NCBI RefSeq assembly: GCF_900103195.1
Contig: NZ_FMWU01000013.1
Coordinates: 62,001 to 126,000 of the forward strand
Source: Methylobacterium sp. UNC378MF
Lineage (GTDB): Bacteria; Pseudomonadota; Alphaproteobacteria; Rhizobiales; Beijerinckiaceae
Length of the DNA stretch: 64,000 bases
Direction: 5' to 3'
Shown: one piece after another, positions 37,259 to 45,504 of the stretch
Position numbering within the stretch: position 1 is the stretch's first letter
Layout of the letters: each line of letters starts with the position of its first letter
Translations under genes and position numbers: made by a program
The notes under the pieces: model-generated
Told to the model about the DNA's origin: nothing
Database searches by the model: none
Seen by the model: the letters and a program-made list of their open reading frames with translations, nothing else

Positions 37259-37633
37259 CTAGGGTTGCTCGGCCGGTACCGGAGCCGTCGCGTCCAGGTC
37301 GGCGCCGAAATGGATCGCGAGCCAGACGGTCGGGGTGTCGGTCCACTCGACCCGATGCCGGCGGTGCGGCGCGATCAGCACGGCATCGCCGGCGACGAGG
37401 CGACGCGGAGCCGTCTCGTCGGCGAATCGCAGTTCGGCCGAACCCGTCAGGATGACGACCCATTCCGCGTGCGGCTGATCGTAATGGAAGCCCGGTGGGC
37501 TCGCCTGACCGGTCGAGACGATGCGCTCTACCCGCAGACCCGGACCGGAGACCTGAACCGATACGAGTTCTTCGTCCCCGCGCAGCGGCAGATCGACCAG
37601 AAGATTGGTCACGAGCGTCGGGATTTCGGCCAT
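37259..37633 (-). CDS. Cupin domain protein
   Basis: A 124-residue single-domain cupin. The two conserved motifs are visible: PPGFHYDQPHAEWVVILTG with its His and Glu, and APHRRHRVEWTDTP with a His. These could hold one metal ion. The size fits the small cupin_2-type proteins whose functions vary widely from isomerases to sensors. ATG 37633. The next gene on this strand, an XRE regulator, is 52 bases upstream. Confidence 0.82.
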   Translation of the reverse strand: MAEIPTLVTNLLVDLPLRGDEELVSVQVSGPGLRVERIVSTGQASPPGFHYDQPHAEWVVILTGSAELRFADETAPRRLVAGDAVLIAPHRRHRVEWTDTPTVWLAIHFGADLDATAPVPAEQP

Positions 37634-37684
37634 CGTCCCGCCTGACTGACGCGGATGCCGGGTTGGCGGCCGCGAAGCCCTGTA

Positions 37685-38125
37685 TCAGGAATTCCGCGCT
37701 GCGCCGGTTGCCTGTGGTGCCGTTTCGTCCGCCGACCGGGACTGGCTGATCCGCGCAGCCGATTTCACGAGCGAGAGCACGTCGCGGCGCATCTGGTCGT
37801 CGGCAATCTGATTGTAGGCCCGGAGCAGTTCGACGGCGCCGGAAACGCGCAGCAACGCGGGACCGTTTTCGGTGGTCGCCTCGGGCTCGGGGTCGAAGAA
37901 GCTCGAGACCGGCACGCCGAGCCGCTCGGCGATCGCCTGCAGCCGGCCGGCACCGACACGGTTCTTGCCGGTCTCGTATTTCTGGACCTGCTGGAAGCTG
38001 ACGCCCAGCGCGCTCGCCAGGGCGGACTGACTGAGCCCGTTGGCCGCTCGTAGGAACGCGATGCGGCTGCCGACCCCGTGATCGATGGCTGTCGTCTGCT
38101 TCGGCTTGGGGGTTGGGTTGGCCAT
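37685..38125 (-). CDS. XRE family transcriptional regulator (PraR-like)
   Basis: A 146-residue regulator. The helix-turn-helix occupies residues about 18-72 (VGSRIAFLRAANGLSQSALA, LGVSFQQVQKYETGKNRVGA, RLQAIAERLGVPVSSFF). The FQQVQKYE and NRVGASRLQ-like pattern is shared with rhizobial PraR/PhrR regulators. A poorly conserved C-terminal part may form the dimer. ATG 38125 (MANPTPKPKQ) is chosen because the preceding in-frame 41 codons are not conserved-looking. A long AT-richer region lies upstream. Confidence 0.88.
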   Translation of the reverse strand: MANPTPKPKQTTAIDHGVGSRIAFLRAANGLSQSALASALGVSFQQVQKYETGKNRVGAGRLQAIAERLGVPVSSFFDPEPEATTENGPALLRVSGAVELLRAYNQIADDQMRRDVLSLVKSAARISQSRSADETAPQATGAARNS

Positions 38126-38524
38126 AGTTGGTAGTCCGGATGTTCTTGCTGTCTGCAGGCTTGCTCGCCCGGATCCGGGGCGCCACTCACAACCGACAGG
38201 TGCAACATTGCGCGGCCAAGATCCAGACCTGACATCTGTTAGTGCCACAGGTCAGCCGCGCGTGCAACGAATGGTTACGCTTTCGAAATCTTAGGTCCGG
38301 AAGACCGCGGCGCCGGCGGCTCAATGCCCATGCGGGAAACAACTCAAATACCGCGGACGATCAAATAAATGTGATTGCAATCCGCGGGAGCTTCACTTTT
38401 GAACACTGCAACACGCTATTGGATTGCCTAACTGAGATTCGCGCCTGCTCCGTCGATCGCTGTGAATGCAGTGCGAAGGCTTGCAGGTCGCCTCGGTCTT
38501 CGCAGCCGTTCGGCGGTGGCCTTT
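38126..38524. other. 399-bp gap, AT-richer than its surroundings, no supported gene
   Basis: The stretch separates the XRE regulator start from the alpha/beta hydrolase stop, both leftward. Its middle (about 38330-38440) is clearly less GC-rich, with AAATAAATGTGATTGCAATC. Frames on either strand lack ribosome binding sites and have mixed composition. I see no tRNA or T-run hairpin. It may be the promoter region of the regulator or the remnant of a lost gene. Confidence 0.4.
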
Positions 38525-39460
38525 TCATGCCGCGGGGCCAAGCCAATCACTGACGATTCGCAACTGGTCGTCGTCCAGAAGGGCGGGCGCATGGCCGCAA
38601 TCGGGGATCTCGACGCGTCGCGTGGGCGGACCTCGCCGGGTCATTTCGTCGGCGGTCGAGGCGAGAAGCAGTTCCGAATGCTCGCCGCGGAGCAGCAGGA
38701 CGGGGCATGTGATGGCGTCCCAGTCGCGCCACATGCTGACACTGTAGACCCGCCCGGGCCGGAACGCGTCGCCGATACCGGGATCGTAATGGGGCCGCCA
38801 GGCGCCGTTCGGCTCCTGGAAGAAGCTGTACCGGGCGATGTGGCGCCACTGCTCGTCGGTGAGCGGCCCGAAGGCGCCCAGCACCGTACGCAGGCGCGAC
38901 TCGCCCGAGGCGAGGTTATGGTGGAGGCGTGGCGCGTCGCGCAGGCGCGAGCCGATTTCGCGGATCGGCGCCCAGGGCAGGAACGGACCGATGTCGTTGA
39001 TGACCATCCGACGGATCGGCGAGCGGGCGGCCGCGGCCAGGACCATGCCGGTCAGGCCACCCAGGGAGGTGCCGACCCAGTCGATCTTCCCGGGAACCCG
39101 CAGATGCGCGATGAGCGCCGCCATGTCGGCGGCGTATTGCGGCAGGCCGTAGCGTTCGGGGTCCTTCAACCATCCGCTGAGGCCGCGCCCGGGCAGGTCC
39201 GGGCAGATCACCCGGTAACCGAGCTTCGCCAGCCGATAACCGAGCGCGTCGAAATCGCGGCCCTGGCGACTGAGGCCGTGGACGCAGACGACGACGTGCG
39301 GGCTGCCCGGATCGCCCCATTCGACGTAGGCAATGCGGTGGAAGTCGTGGGGGGCATAGGCCTGGAAATGGCCGGTCCGGAACGGCACATCCGCGCGGCT
39401 CAGAGCATCGAGCCGCGGCATCGTGTCGGGTCCGGCAGCCGGCCCCTCGCCAGCGGTCAC
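38525..39460 (-). CDS. Alpha/beta hydrolase
   Basis: A 311-residue alpha/beta hydrolase. The His-Gly oxyanion element is VCVHGLSRQGRDFD, the nucleophile is Ser132 in VGTSLGG, an acid lies in LLLRGEHSE, and the final His is in PDCGHAPALLDDDQ. The GTG start at 39460 overlaps the phasin stop (GTGA), so it is coupled to a granule protein. That makes a role as a polyhydroxyalkanoate-associated hydrolase or thioesterase possible, though the sequence alone does not show the substrate. Confidence 0.85.
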   Translation of the reverse strand: MTAGEGPAAGPDTMPRLDALSRADVPFRTGHFQAYAPHDFHRIAYVEWGDPGSPHVVVCVHGLSRQGRDFDALGYRLAKLGYRVICPDLPGRGLSGWLKDPERYGLPQYAADMAALIAHLRVPGKIDWVGTSLGGLTGMVLAAAARSPIRRMVINDIGPFLPWAPIREIGSRLRDAPRLHHNLASGESRLRTVLGAFGPLTDEQWRHIARYSFFQEPNGAWRPHYDPGIGDAFRPGRVYSVSMWRDWDAITCPVLLLRGEHSELLLASTADEMTRRGPPTRRVEIPDCGHAPALLDDDQLRIVSDWLGPAA

Positions 39461-39996
39461 GGGGTCTCCGTGCGCGCGGCGGCCTCGCGGGCAAGGCGGC
39501 TGGTCGTCTGATGGAGGTCGACCATCTGGTCGGTAAGGCGGCGCGACTGCTCCTGCAGGAACGCGATGTTCAGCGCCGCCACCTCACGGGCGTCGGCCGC
39601 CTTGGCGATGCGGTCCGCGAAATCGAGGCCTGCCCGAACATTGGTGTCGGAGGCCACCAGCATCCGATGGCCGATCTCGCGCATCGCCGCCATGGCATGG
39701 ACGGCGTTGTCCTCGAAGGCGTTGTAGAGCCGCGCGCCGGCCGCGTCCCACTGCTCGCGCATCCTGCGGGCGCCAGCCACGTTGCTGTCGGTCAGCTGGT
39801 GCGCGGTCTCGCGGCTGGAGCCCATCACCGAGCGCCAGCCCTCGAAACTTTGTGCAAGCGAAGCCTCGAAGGCGTTGAGCGCCATCTCGCCGGCCTCGGC
39901 CAAACGTTCATACGCCTCGCGCGCCCGGGCGACACCGCTCTCGGCCATGGCGCGGCCGGTCTCGTCGGCGACCATCGGCAGGTTGTCGTTGCCCAT
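39457..39996 (-). CDS. Phasin family protein
   Basis: A 179-residue, mostly helical amphipathic protein (MALNAFEASLAQSFEGWRSV, AMAAMREIGHRMLVASDTNV, FLQEQSRRLTDQMVDLHQTT). The central FADRIAKAADAREVAALN motif and following heptads are typical of phasins that coat polyhydroxyalkanoate granules. ATG 39996 has AGGAGA seven bases upstream. It is followed by the overlapping hydrolase gene and is divergent from an acyl-CoA ligase. Confidence 0.87.
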   Translation of the reverse strand: MGNDNLPMVADETGRAMAESGVARAREAYERLAEAGEMALNAFEASLAQSFEGWRSVMGSSRETAHQLTDSNVAGARRMREQWDAAGARLYNAFEDNAVHAMAAMREIGHRMLVASDTNVRAGLDFADRIAKAADAREVAALNIAFLQEQSRRLTDQMVDLHQTTSRLAREAAARTETP

Positions 39997-40212
39997 TATC
40001 GTCTCCTGCGGATCGGCCGATCTTACCCGGCCCGGACGGCCCGGGCAGGACCACGGGCATCCGCCAGGGCCGTCGTCCCGTCAACCGCGACGGGTAACAG
40101 AATTCGCGCGCGGCCCACACGGTCACGGGACCCGCGATTGACAGGCGCGACGTCCGCGAAATCATCGTCGCGCGGAGCGCACGCCACGCCCGCCGCCCGA
40201 TCAGAAGGCAGC

Positions 40213-41859
40213 ATGATGACGGAGACCCGTCCGATCCCCACCGAGGCCCGCGATCATCCGTTCGAGGTCGGGCTCGGCCGCCGGCCGGCCAACTACGTCC
40301 CCTTGACCCCCGTAAGCCTCCTGGCGCGCGCCGCCGCCGCCGACGGCGCCAGGACGGCGGTGATCGACGGCACCCGGCGTCTCACCTATGCGGAACTCTA
40401 TGCGCGCTGCCGGCGCCTCGCGGCCGGTCTCGCAGGCCGGGGGATCGGACACCTCGACACCGTGGCGATCCTGTCGCCGAACGTGCCCGAGATGGTCGAG
40501 GCGCACTTCGCCGTGCCGATGCTGGGCGCGGTGCTCAACCCGCTCAACACCCGCCTCGACCCCGCAACGATCGCGTTCTCGCTCAGGCACGGCGGCGCCA
40601 GGGCGCTCATCGTCGAGGCCGAGTATGCGGCGCTGGCCGCGCGGGCGCTCGGAGACCTCGCAGAGTCCATCCTGGTGGTGGCGATCGGCGACACCGGCAT
40701 CGACGGTGCCCTGTCCTACGATGCGCTGCTGGCCGAGGGCGATCCGAACTATGCCTGGGCCGGTCCGGAGGACGAGTGGCAGTCGCTCTGCCTGCTCTAC
40801 ACGTCCGGGACGACGGGCGACCCGAAGGGTGCAGTCTACAGCCATCGCGGCGGCTACCTACAGGCGCTCGGGAACGCCGTCACGTTCGGCCTGACCGCCG
40901 AGAGCGTGTATCTCTGGACGCTGCCGATGTTCCATTGCAGCGGCTGGTCCTATCCCTGGGCGTGCGTCGCGGCCTGCGCCACGCAGGTCTGCCTGCGCAG
41001 GGTCGAGCCGGCGGCGATCTTCCGGCTGATCGCCGAGCACGGGGTGACGCATCTCTGCGGGGCTCCGATCGTCCTGTCGATGATCGCGCATGCGCCGGCG
41101 CAGGACCGCGTGCCGCTCCCGCAGCGCGTGCGCTGCGCCGTCGGCGGCGCGGCCCCATCCTCGACGATCATCCGCACCATGGAGGAGCTGGGCTTTCAGG
41201 TAACCCACCTCTATGGCGCCACCGAGAGTTACGGACCCGCGACGGTCTGTCTGGCGCAGCCGGACTGGACCGATCTTACCGACACCGAGCGCTACGCACG
41301 CATGGCCCGCCAGGGCGTGCCGTTGGCGACGCTCGAGGCGGTGAGCGTGGCTGATCCTGCAACCGACGCGCCGGTGCCGCAGGACGGCACGACGGTCGGG
41401 GAGATCCGTCTGCGCGGCAACACGGTGATGAAGGGCTATCTCGGGAACCCGTCCGCCACCGAACAGGCGCTGGCCGGCGGCTGGTACCGGACCGGCGACC
41501 TCGCAGTCTGGCACGCCGACGGATCGGTGGAGATCAAGGATCGCGCGAAGGACATCATCATCTCGGGCGGCGAGAACATCTCCAGCCTCGAGGTGGAGGA
41601 GGTGCTGATGCGCCACCCGGCGGTGATGCTGGCCGCCGTCGTGGCGCGGCCGGACCCGACCTGGGGCGAGAGCCCCTGCGCGTTCCTGGAGGTGAAGCCC
41701 GGCGCGGCCGTGCCGAGCGACCAGGAGCTGATCGCGTTCTGCCGCGAGCACATGGCGCGGTTCAAGGTGCCGAAGACGGTGGTGTTCGGGCCGCTACCGA
41801 AGACCTCGACCGGCAAGATCCAGAAATTCGTTCTGCGCGAGCAGGCGCGGGCCCTCTGA
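40213..41859 (+). CDS. AMP-dependent acyl-CoA synthetase
   Basis: A 548-residue acyl-CoA ligase of the ANL superfamily that forms an acyl-adenylate and then a CoA thioester. The P-loop is LLYTSGTTGDPKGA, the A5 motif is LYGATESYG, the YRTGDLAVWHADG hinge region follows, and the catalytic Lys is in KTSTGKIQKF. The N-terminus NYVPLTPVSLLARAAA resembles medium-chain and methylmercaptopropionate ligases (DmdB group). Two adjacent ATGs (40213, 40216) follow AGAAGG. The neighbours suggest fatty-acid or PHA-related metabolism; the acid substrate is unknown. Confidence 0.9.
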   Translation: MMTETRPIPTEARDHPFEVGLGRRPANYVPLTPVSLLARAAAADGARTAVIDGTRRLTYAELYARCRRLAAGLAGRGIGHLDTVAILSPNVPEMVEAHFAVPMLGAVLNPLNTRLDPATIAFSLRHGGARALIVEAEYAALAARALGDLAESILVVAIGDTGIDGALSYDALLAEGDPNYAWAGPEDEWQSLCLLYTSGTTGDPKGAVYSHRGGYLQALGNAVTFGLTAESVYLWTLPMFHCSGWSYPWACVAACATQVCLRRVEPAAIFRLIAEHGVTHLCGAPIVLSMIAHAPAQDRVPLPQRVRCAVGGAAPSSTIIRTMEELGFQVTHLYGATESYGPATVCLAQPDWTDLTDTERYARMARQGVPLATLEAVSVADPATDAPVPQDGTTVGEIRLRGNTVMKGYLGNPSATEQALAGGWYRTGDLAVWHADGSVEIKDRAKDIIISGGENISSLEVEEVLMRHPAVMLAAVVARPDPTWGESPCAFLEVKPGAAVPSDQELIAFCREHMARFKVPKTVVFGPLPKTSTGKIQKFVLREQARAL

Positions 41860-41898
41860 CGAGCGCCTGCCCGGACAGGGTCAATCCCGGAGCGGTCT

Positions 41899-42666
41899 CT
41901 AGAGGCCGGAGACGAGGTGGCCGCCATCGACCGCGACGACGCTGCCGGTCATGTAGGCGCCGGCCTCCGAGGCGAGGAGCAGGAGCGGTCCATCGAGTTC
42001 GGCCGCCTCCCCGAGCCGGCGCTGTGGGATGCGCTTGATCAGCGCCCTGCCGGCGTCGGATTCGAAGAAGGCGTCGTTCAGCTCGGTCTTGATGTAGCCC
42101 GGCGCGAGGGCGTTCACCCGGATCCCGTAACGGGCCCATTCGAGCGCCAGGCTCTTTGTGAGCTGCACGACCGCGGCTTTGGAAGCGGCGTAGGGCGCGA
42201 GCCCGCCGGTGACCCGCAGCCCCAGGATCGACGCGATGTTGACGATGCTGCCTCCCGTGCCGTGCCGGACCATGCGCCGGCCGGTTGCCTGGGCCACCTG
42301 CCAGACGCCCTTGAGATTGGTGTCGAGCACCGCGTCCCACTCGGACTGGTCGAGATCGAGGGCCGGCTTGGTCGCCGTCACGCCGGCATTGTTCACCAGC
42401 ACAGCCACGGGTCCGAAGTGCGCCTCCGCGGCGTCGAGCGCCCGCTCGATGCTCGCGGCATCGGTGACATCCATGACGACGGCGTGGCCCTCTCCGCCCC
42501 GGGACGCAACGCCGACGACGGTTTCGGCGAGGGCGTCGGACCGGCGGGCACCGAGCGACAGGCGCGCACCCGCGCGCGCCAAGGTTTCGGCGAAGTGACG
42601 ACCCAGGCCGCTCGAAGCGCCAGTGATGAGAATGTGGCGGCCGGCGAGATCGAACGGGCTTGCCAT
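41899..42666 (-). CDS. Short-chain dehydrogenase/reductase
   Basis: A 255-residue classical SDR. The cofactor turn TGASSGLG is at 15-22, NNAG at 92-95, the catalytic Ser in VNIASILGL, and Tyr159-x3-Lys163 in APYAASKAAV. PGYIKTELND follows the active site. It resembles 3-oxoacyl reductases and secondary alcohol dehydrogenases. It converges with the acyl-CoA ligase, so both may handle the same acyl group. A 27-codon reading frame with a good ribosome binding site ends one base before its ATG. Confidence 0.9.
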   Translation of the reverse strand: MASPFDLAGRHILITGASSGLGRHFAETLARAGARLSLGARRSDALAETVVGVASRGGEGHAVVMDVTDAASIERALDAAEAHFGPVAVLVNNAGVTATKPALDLDQSEWDAVLDTNLKGVWQVAQATGRRMVRHGTGGSIVNIASILGLRVTGGLAPYAASKAAVVQLTKSLALEWARYGIRVNALAPGYIKTELNDAFFESDAGRALIKRIPQRRLGEAAELDGPLLLLASEAGAYMTGSVVAVDGGHLVSGL

Positions 42667-42667
42667 C

Positions 42668-42751
42668 TCAGCGCTCCGCCGCGGCGGACGGCACCGTGCT
42701 CCGTGTCGCCTCGGCGACGCAGCGCGCGTCTGTGATGATGATGTCGGTCAT
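42668..42751 (-). CDS. 27-codon leader frame upstream of the SDR
   Basis: ATG 42751 is preceded by GGGAGG at about nine bases. The peptide MTDIIITDARCVAEATRSTV plus seven residues ends one base before the SDR ATG. The position suggests translational coupling or a leader. Its first residues resemble the N-terminus of thiolase-family proteins, so it could also be the decayed start of a lost gene. Confidence 0.3.
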   Translation of the reverse strand: MTDIIITDARCVAEATRSTVPSAAAER

Positions 42752-42881
42752 GGCTCTGCGCCTCCCATGCGCGGGCCGTCGATCCCGGACAGCCAATCCC
42801 TCGATCGTCACGCCGAGGCTTCAACCCCTGTTGTGAACCGGCTCCGCCCGGTCCGCCAGCCGCATCGGCGGCGCGGTCGTG

Positions 42882-44843
42882 TCATCGACGTCCGAACAGA
42901 CGCTCGATGTCGGCGAGCTTCAGCTCGATCGAGGTGGGGCGACCGTGATTGCACTGTCCGGAATTGGGCGTCGCTTCCATCTCGCGCAGGAGGGCGTTCA
43001 TTTCCTCCGGCCGCAGGCGCCGCCCGGCGCGGATCGAACCGTGGCAGCTCATGCGCGACAGGACAGCGTCGAGGCGGCGCCCGAGCGGGCCGCCCTCCGC
43101 GGCCGGTGCGCCGCCCTCCTCGTCGCCGCTGGCCTCCAGGGCATCGAGGATATCGGTGACGAGATGGCGCGTCGAGGCGCCGATCAGCGCGGCCGGCACC
43201 TCGCGCACCAGCACCGCCCCCGGTCCGAAGGCCTCGATGGCGAGCCCGAGCCGGTCGAGGTCCGGAGCGGCCGCGACGAGCCGGTCGGCTTCCTCCGGGC
43301 TCATCTCGACGACGTCGGGGATCAGGAGTCCCTGGCGGGCGATGCCGCCCGCTTCCCGCTCGGCCTTCATCCGCTCGTAGACGAGGCGCTCATGGGCAGC
43401 GTGCTGATCGACGATCACGAGCCCGTCGCGGGTCTGAGCGAGGATGTAGGTCTCATGGATCTGCGTGCGTGCGGCACCGAGGGGATGATCGAGAGCTTCC
43501 GCCGCCTCACCGGCCCTGCGGGTATCCGCCTGCGGCGGGGCGACCGCCTCGGCGGGCTCGGATCCCGCATACACGGCCTGCGCGGCCTCGCCGAGGCCGG
43601 CGGCGTCCGCCCAGGCCTGTTGCGGTGTCGGATGCCACGCGGCCGGCTGACGATAACCCGGCGGTGCCGCCACCGAGGGCGCGCCGGCCGGAAACAGGCT
43701 CGGACGCGTCGGCCGGAACAGGCTCGGCGTTGCTGCGCCGCTATGGGTCGCGAGCACGGGCCCCGCCGGTCGCAGCGCGTCGAGGGTCCGGGCTGCGCCA
43801 GTGGTGGCCGAGCGGGCGCCGCCCCGGCGCAGGGCATCGTGGATAGCGCTCACCACCAGGGCCCGCACGAGACCAGGCTCACGGAAGCGCACCTCGGTCT
43901 TGGCCGGGTGGACGTTGACGTCGACCAGTTCGGGATCGCAGGCGATGGCGAGGCCGAGCACCGGATGCCGGTCGGAGGCCAGGGTGTCGGCGTAGGCGCC
44001 GCGAATGGCCCCGAGCAGAAGCCGATCGCGCACCGGGCGCCCGTTGACCGCGAGGTGAATATGGGTCGCCGCGCCGCGATGATAGGTCGGCAAGCCGACA
44101 TGACCGGTGACCGCGAAGCCCTCTCGCGCCAGGGAGATCGGGAGGGCATTGGCGAGGAAGTCCTGTCCCAGCACCGCCGCGAGCCGGCGCAGTTCCGCTT
44201 CGGCCCCGGATTCAGCCGGCAGAACCAGCGGTTGACCGGCATCGGCCCGCAAGGTGAACCGGATTCCGGGCTGCGTCGCGGCGAGCCGGCGCAGGGTTTC
44301 GGCGACGGCGGTGTTCTCGGCCCGGTCCGATTTCAGGAACTTGAGCCGCGCCGGTGTCGCGGCGAAGAGTTCGGTCACCTCGATCCGGGTACCGCGCTGC
44401 GCCGGTGCCGGTCGGACCTGACCCTTCAGGCCTGCCTCGACCGTCAGACTCGCGCCGGCCTCGGCCTCCGGAGTCCGGGTGACGATGGCGAGCCGCGACA
44501 CAGCGCCGATCGACGGCAGGGCCTCGCCGCGGAAGCCGAGGGTGGCGATCGCCGTGAGGTCGCCGCCTGGAAGCTTGGAGGTGGCATGCCGCTCGACCGC
44601 GAGGTCGAGGTCCTCCGGCGTCATGCCGCGGCCGTCATCGACAACGCGGATCAGCCGGCGCCCGCCGGCCTCGACGGTGACCTCGATGGTCCGGGCCCCG
44701 GCATCGATGGCGTTCTCGACGAGTTCCTTCACGGCCGAGGCCGGTCGCTCGACCACTTCGCCCGCGGCGATGCGATCAACCAGTACAGGCTCGAGGCGGC
44801 GGACGGACGGCGCGGATAAAGGGCAGGACACGGAGGCGGACAT
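42882..44843 (-). CDS. mutL: DNA mismatch repair protein MutL
   Basis: A 653-residue GHKL ATPase that couples MutS recognition to strand removal. N-terminal motifs are KELVENAIDAGA, VVDDGRGM and TLGFRGEALPSI. After a Pro/Ala-rich linker (about 330-440), the C-terminal dimerisation domain contains DQHAAHERLVYE, an exact fit to the endonuclease motif DQHA-x2-E-x4-E of MutL proteins from bacteria without MutH. CNHGRP near the end supports this. ATG 44843. It stands alone, divergent from nothing close. Confidence 0.96.
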   Translation of the reverse strand: MSASVSCPLSAPSVRRLEPVLVDRIAAGEVVERPASAVKELVENAIDAGARTIEVTVEAGGRRLIRVVDDGRGMTPEDLDLAVERHATSKLPGGDLTAIATLGFRGEALPSIGAVSRLAIVTRTPEAEAGASLTVEAGLKGQVRPAPAQRGTRIEVTELFAATPARLKFLKSDRAENTAVAETLRRLAATQPGIRFTLRADAGQPLVLPAESGAEAELRRLAAVLGQDFLANALPISLAREGFAVTGHVGLPTYHRGAATHIHLAVNGRPVRDRLLLGAIRGAYADTLASDRHPVLGLAIACDPELVDVNVHPAKTEVRFREPGLVRALVVSAIHDALRRGGARSATTGAARTLDALRPAGPVLATHSGAATPSLFRPTRPSLFPAGAPSVAAPPGYRQPAAWHPTPQQAWADAAGLGEAAQAVYAGSEPAEAVAPPQADTRRAGEAAEALDHPLGAARTQIHETYILAQTRDGLVIVDQHAAHERLVYERMKAEREAGGIARQGLLIPDVVEMSPEEADRLVAAAPDLDRLGLAIEAFGPGAVLVREVPAALIGASTRHLVTDILDALEASGDEEGGAPAAEGGPLGRRLDAVLSRMSCHGSIRAGRRLRPEEMNALLREMEATPNSGQCNHGRPTSIELKLADIERLFGRR

Positions 44844-44897
44844 CGTTCCGAAGAATAGTCCCTGCGCGGCGGCGATCCAATCGCGCCGCGCGGTCCG

Positions 44898-45251
44898 TCA
44901 GGCGCGACGCCGCGATCCGCCGAGGGAAATCCGTCCGACGGCGCCCCGTGTCGGGTGGCTCGCCAGCGCCTGAGGTCGGCGGGACAGGTCGTAGAGGACG
45001 GTCCCGACGAGGCCCGCCGTCCGCCGGAGGGTGACGCCGTCGCAGGTCGCCGCGACCCGCACGCCGATCGCGTGGGTGTGGCTGCGGCCGTAGAGCCAGA
45101 CCGCGAGGCGCGCCCGCGTCGCCTCGGGGATGCCATCCAGGAGGAACGTAGCGCCCTCCGGATCGGCCTTGATCAGGCGGCCGACGACATCCGGCGCCAC
45201 CGGGCAGTCCAGGGCGGGATCGTCGATGCTGAGCGTCTGGTCCTGCGTCAT
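44898..45251 (-). CDS. Hypothetical protein, 117 residues
   Basis: I do not recognise this protein. It has no signal peptide or membrane segment. Notable features are an acidic start (DQTLSIDDPALDCPV), a central AVWLYGRSHTHAIGVRVAAT strand pair and an Arg/Gly-rich end (GRISLGGSRRRA). It lies 54 bases upstream of mutL on the same strand. An ATGGTTAACG box at 45292-45301 lies about 40 bases before its start. Confidence 0.65.
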   Translation of the reverse strand: MTQDQTLSIDDPALDCPVAPDVVGRLIKADPEGATFLLDGIPEATRARLAVWLYGRSHTHAIGVRVAATCDGVTLRRTAGLVGTVLYDLSRRPQALASHPTRGAVGRISLGGSRRRA

Positions 45252-45291
45252 GGCGGCCTCTCCCAGCGTGAGGCCGTCAGGGTGGGCGGAG

Positions 45292-45301
45292 ATGGTTAAC
45301 G
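45292..45301 (-). promoter_or_regulatory. CGTTAACCAT box upstream of the 117-residue hypothetical gene
   Basis: Read on the minus strand the box is CGTTAACCAT, identical to 4438-4447, and continues as TTCGTTAACCAT, matching 8151-8162. It lies 41 bases before the start at 45251. CtrA-like recognition is inferred. Confidence 0.4.
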
Positions 45302-45504
45302 AAAGCTCACCGTATCCGGCTGGACTTCATTCGCCGCCGAATAGGGCGGCGGTCGCGTTGCCGCAGAGCCACGCGATGCCTTCGTGGCGATCCGCGCCCG
45401 CAAGCGCGTCCCGATCGGGCAAAAGCGAATGGGTCACGAAGCCTGAAACGGTGTCGGCGCAGTCGGCGCGCCTGCGTGCCGCCCACCGCAGATCGCGCGC
45501 CCGC

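Noticed and set aside
38242..38553. 103-codon + strand frame in the AT-richer gap before the XRE regulator
   Set aside because: Overlaps the hydrolase 3' end, lacks a ribosome binding site, and its composition changes abruptly along the frame.
45332..45351. CGCCGCC/GGCGGCG hairpin downstream of livM
   Set aside because: A 7-bp GC stem with no T-run on either strand; hairpins like this are common by chance in such DNA.
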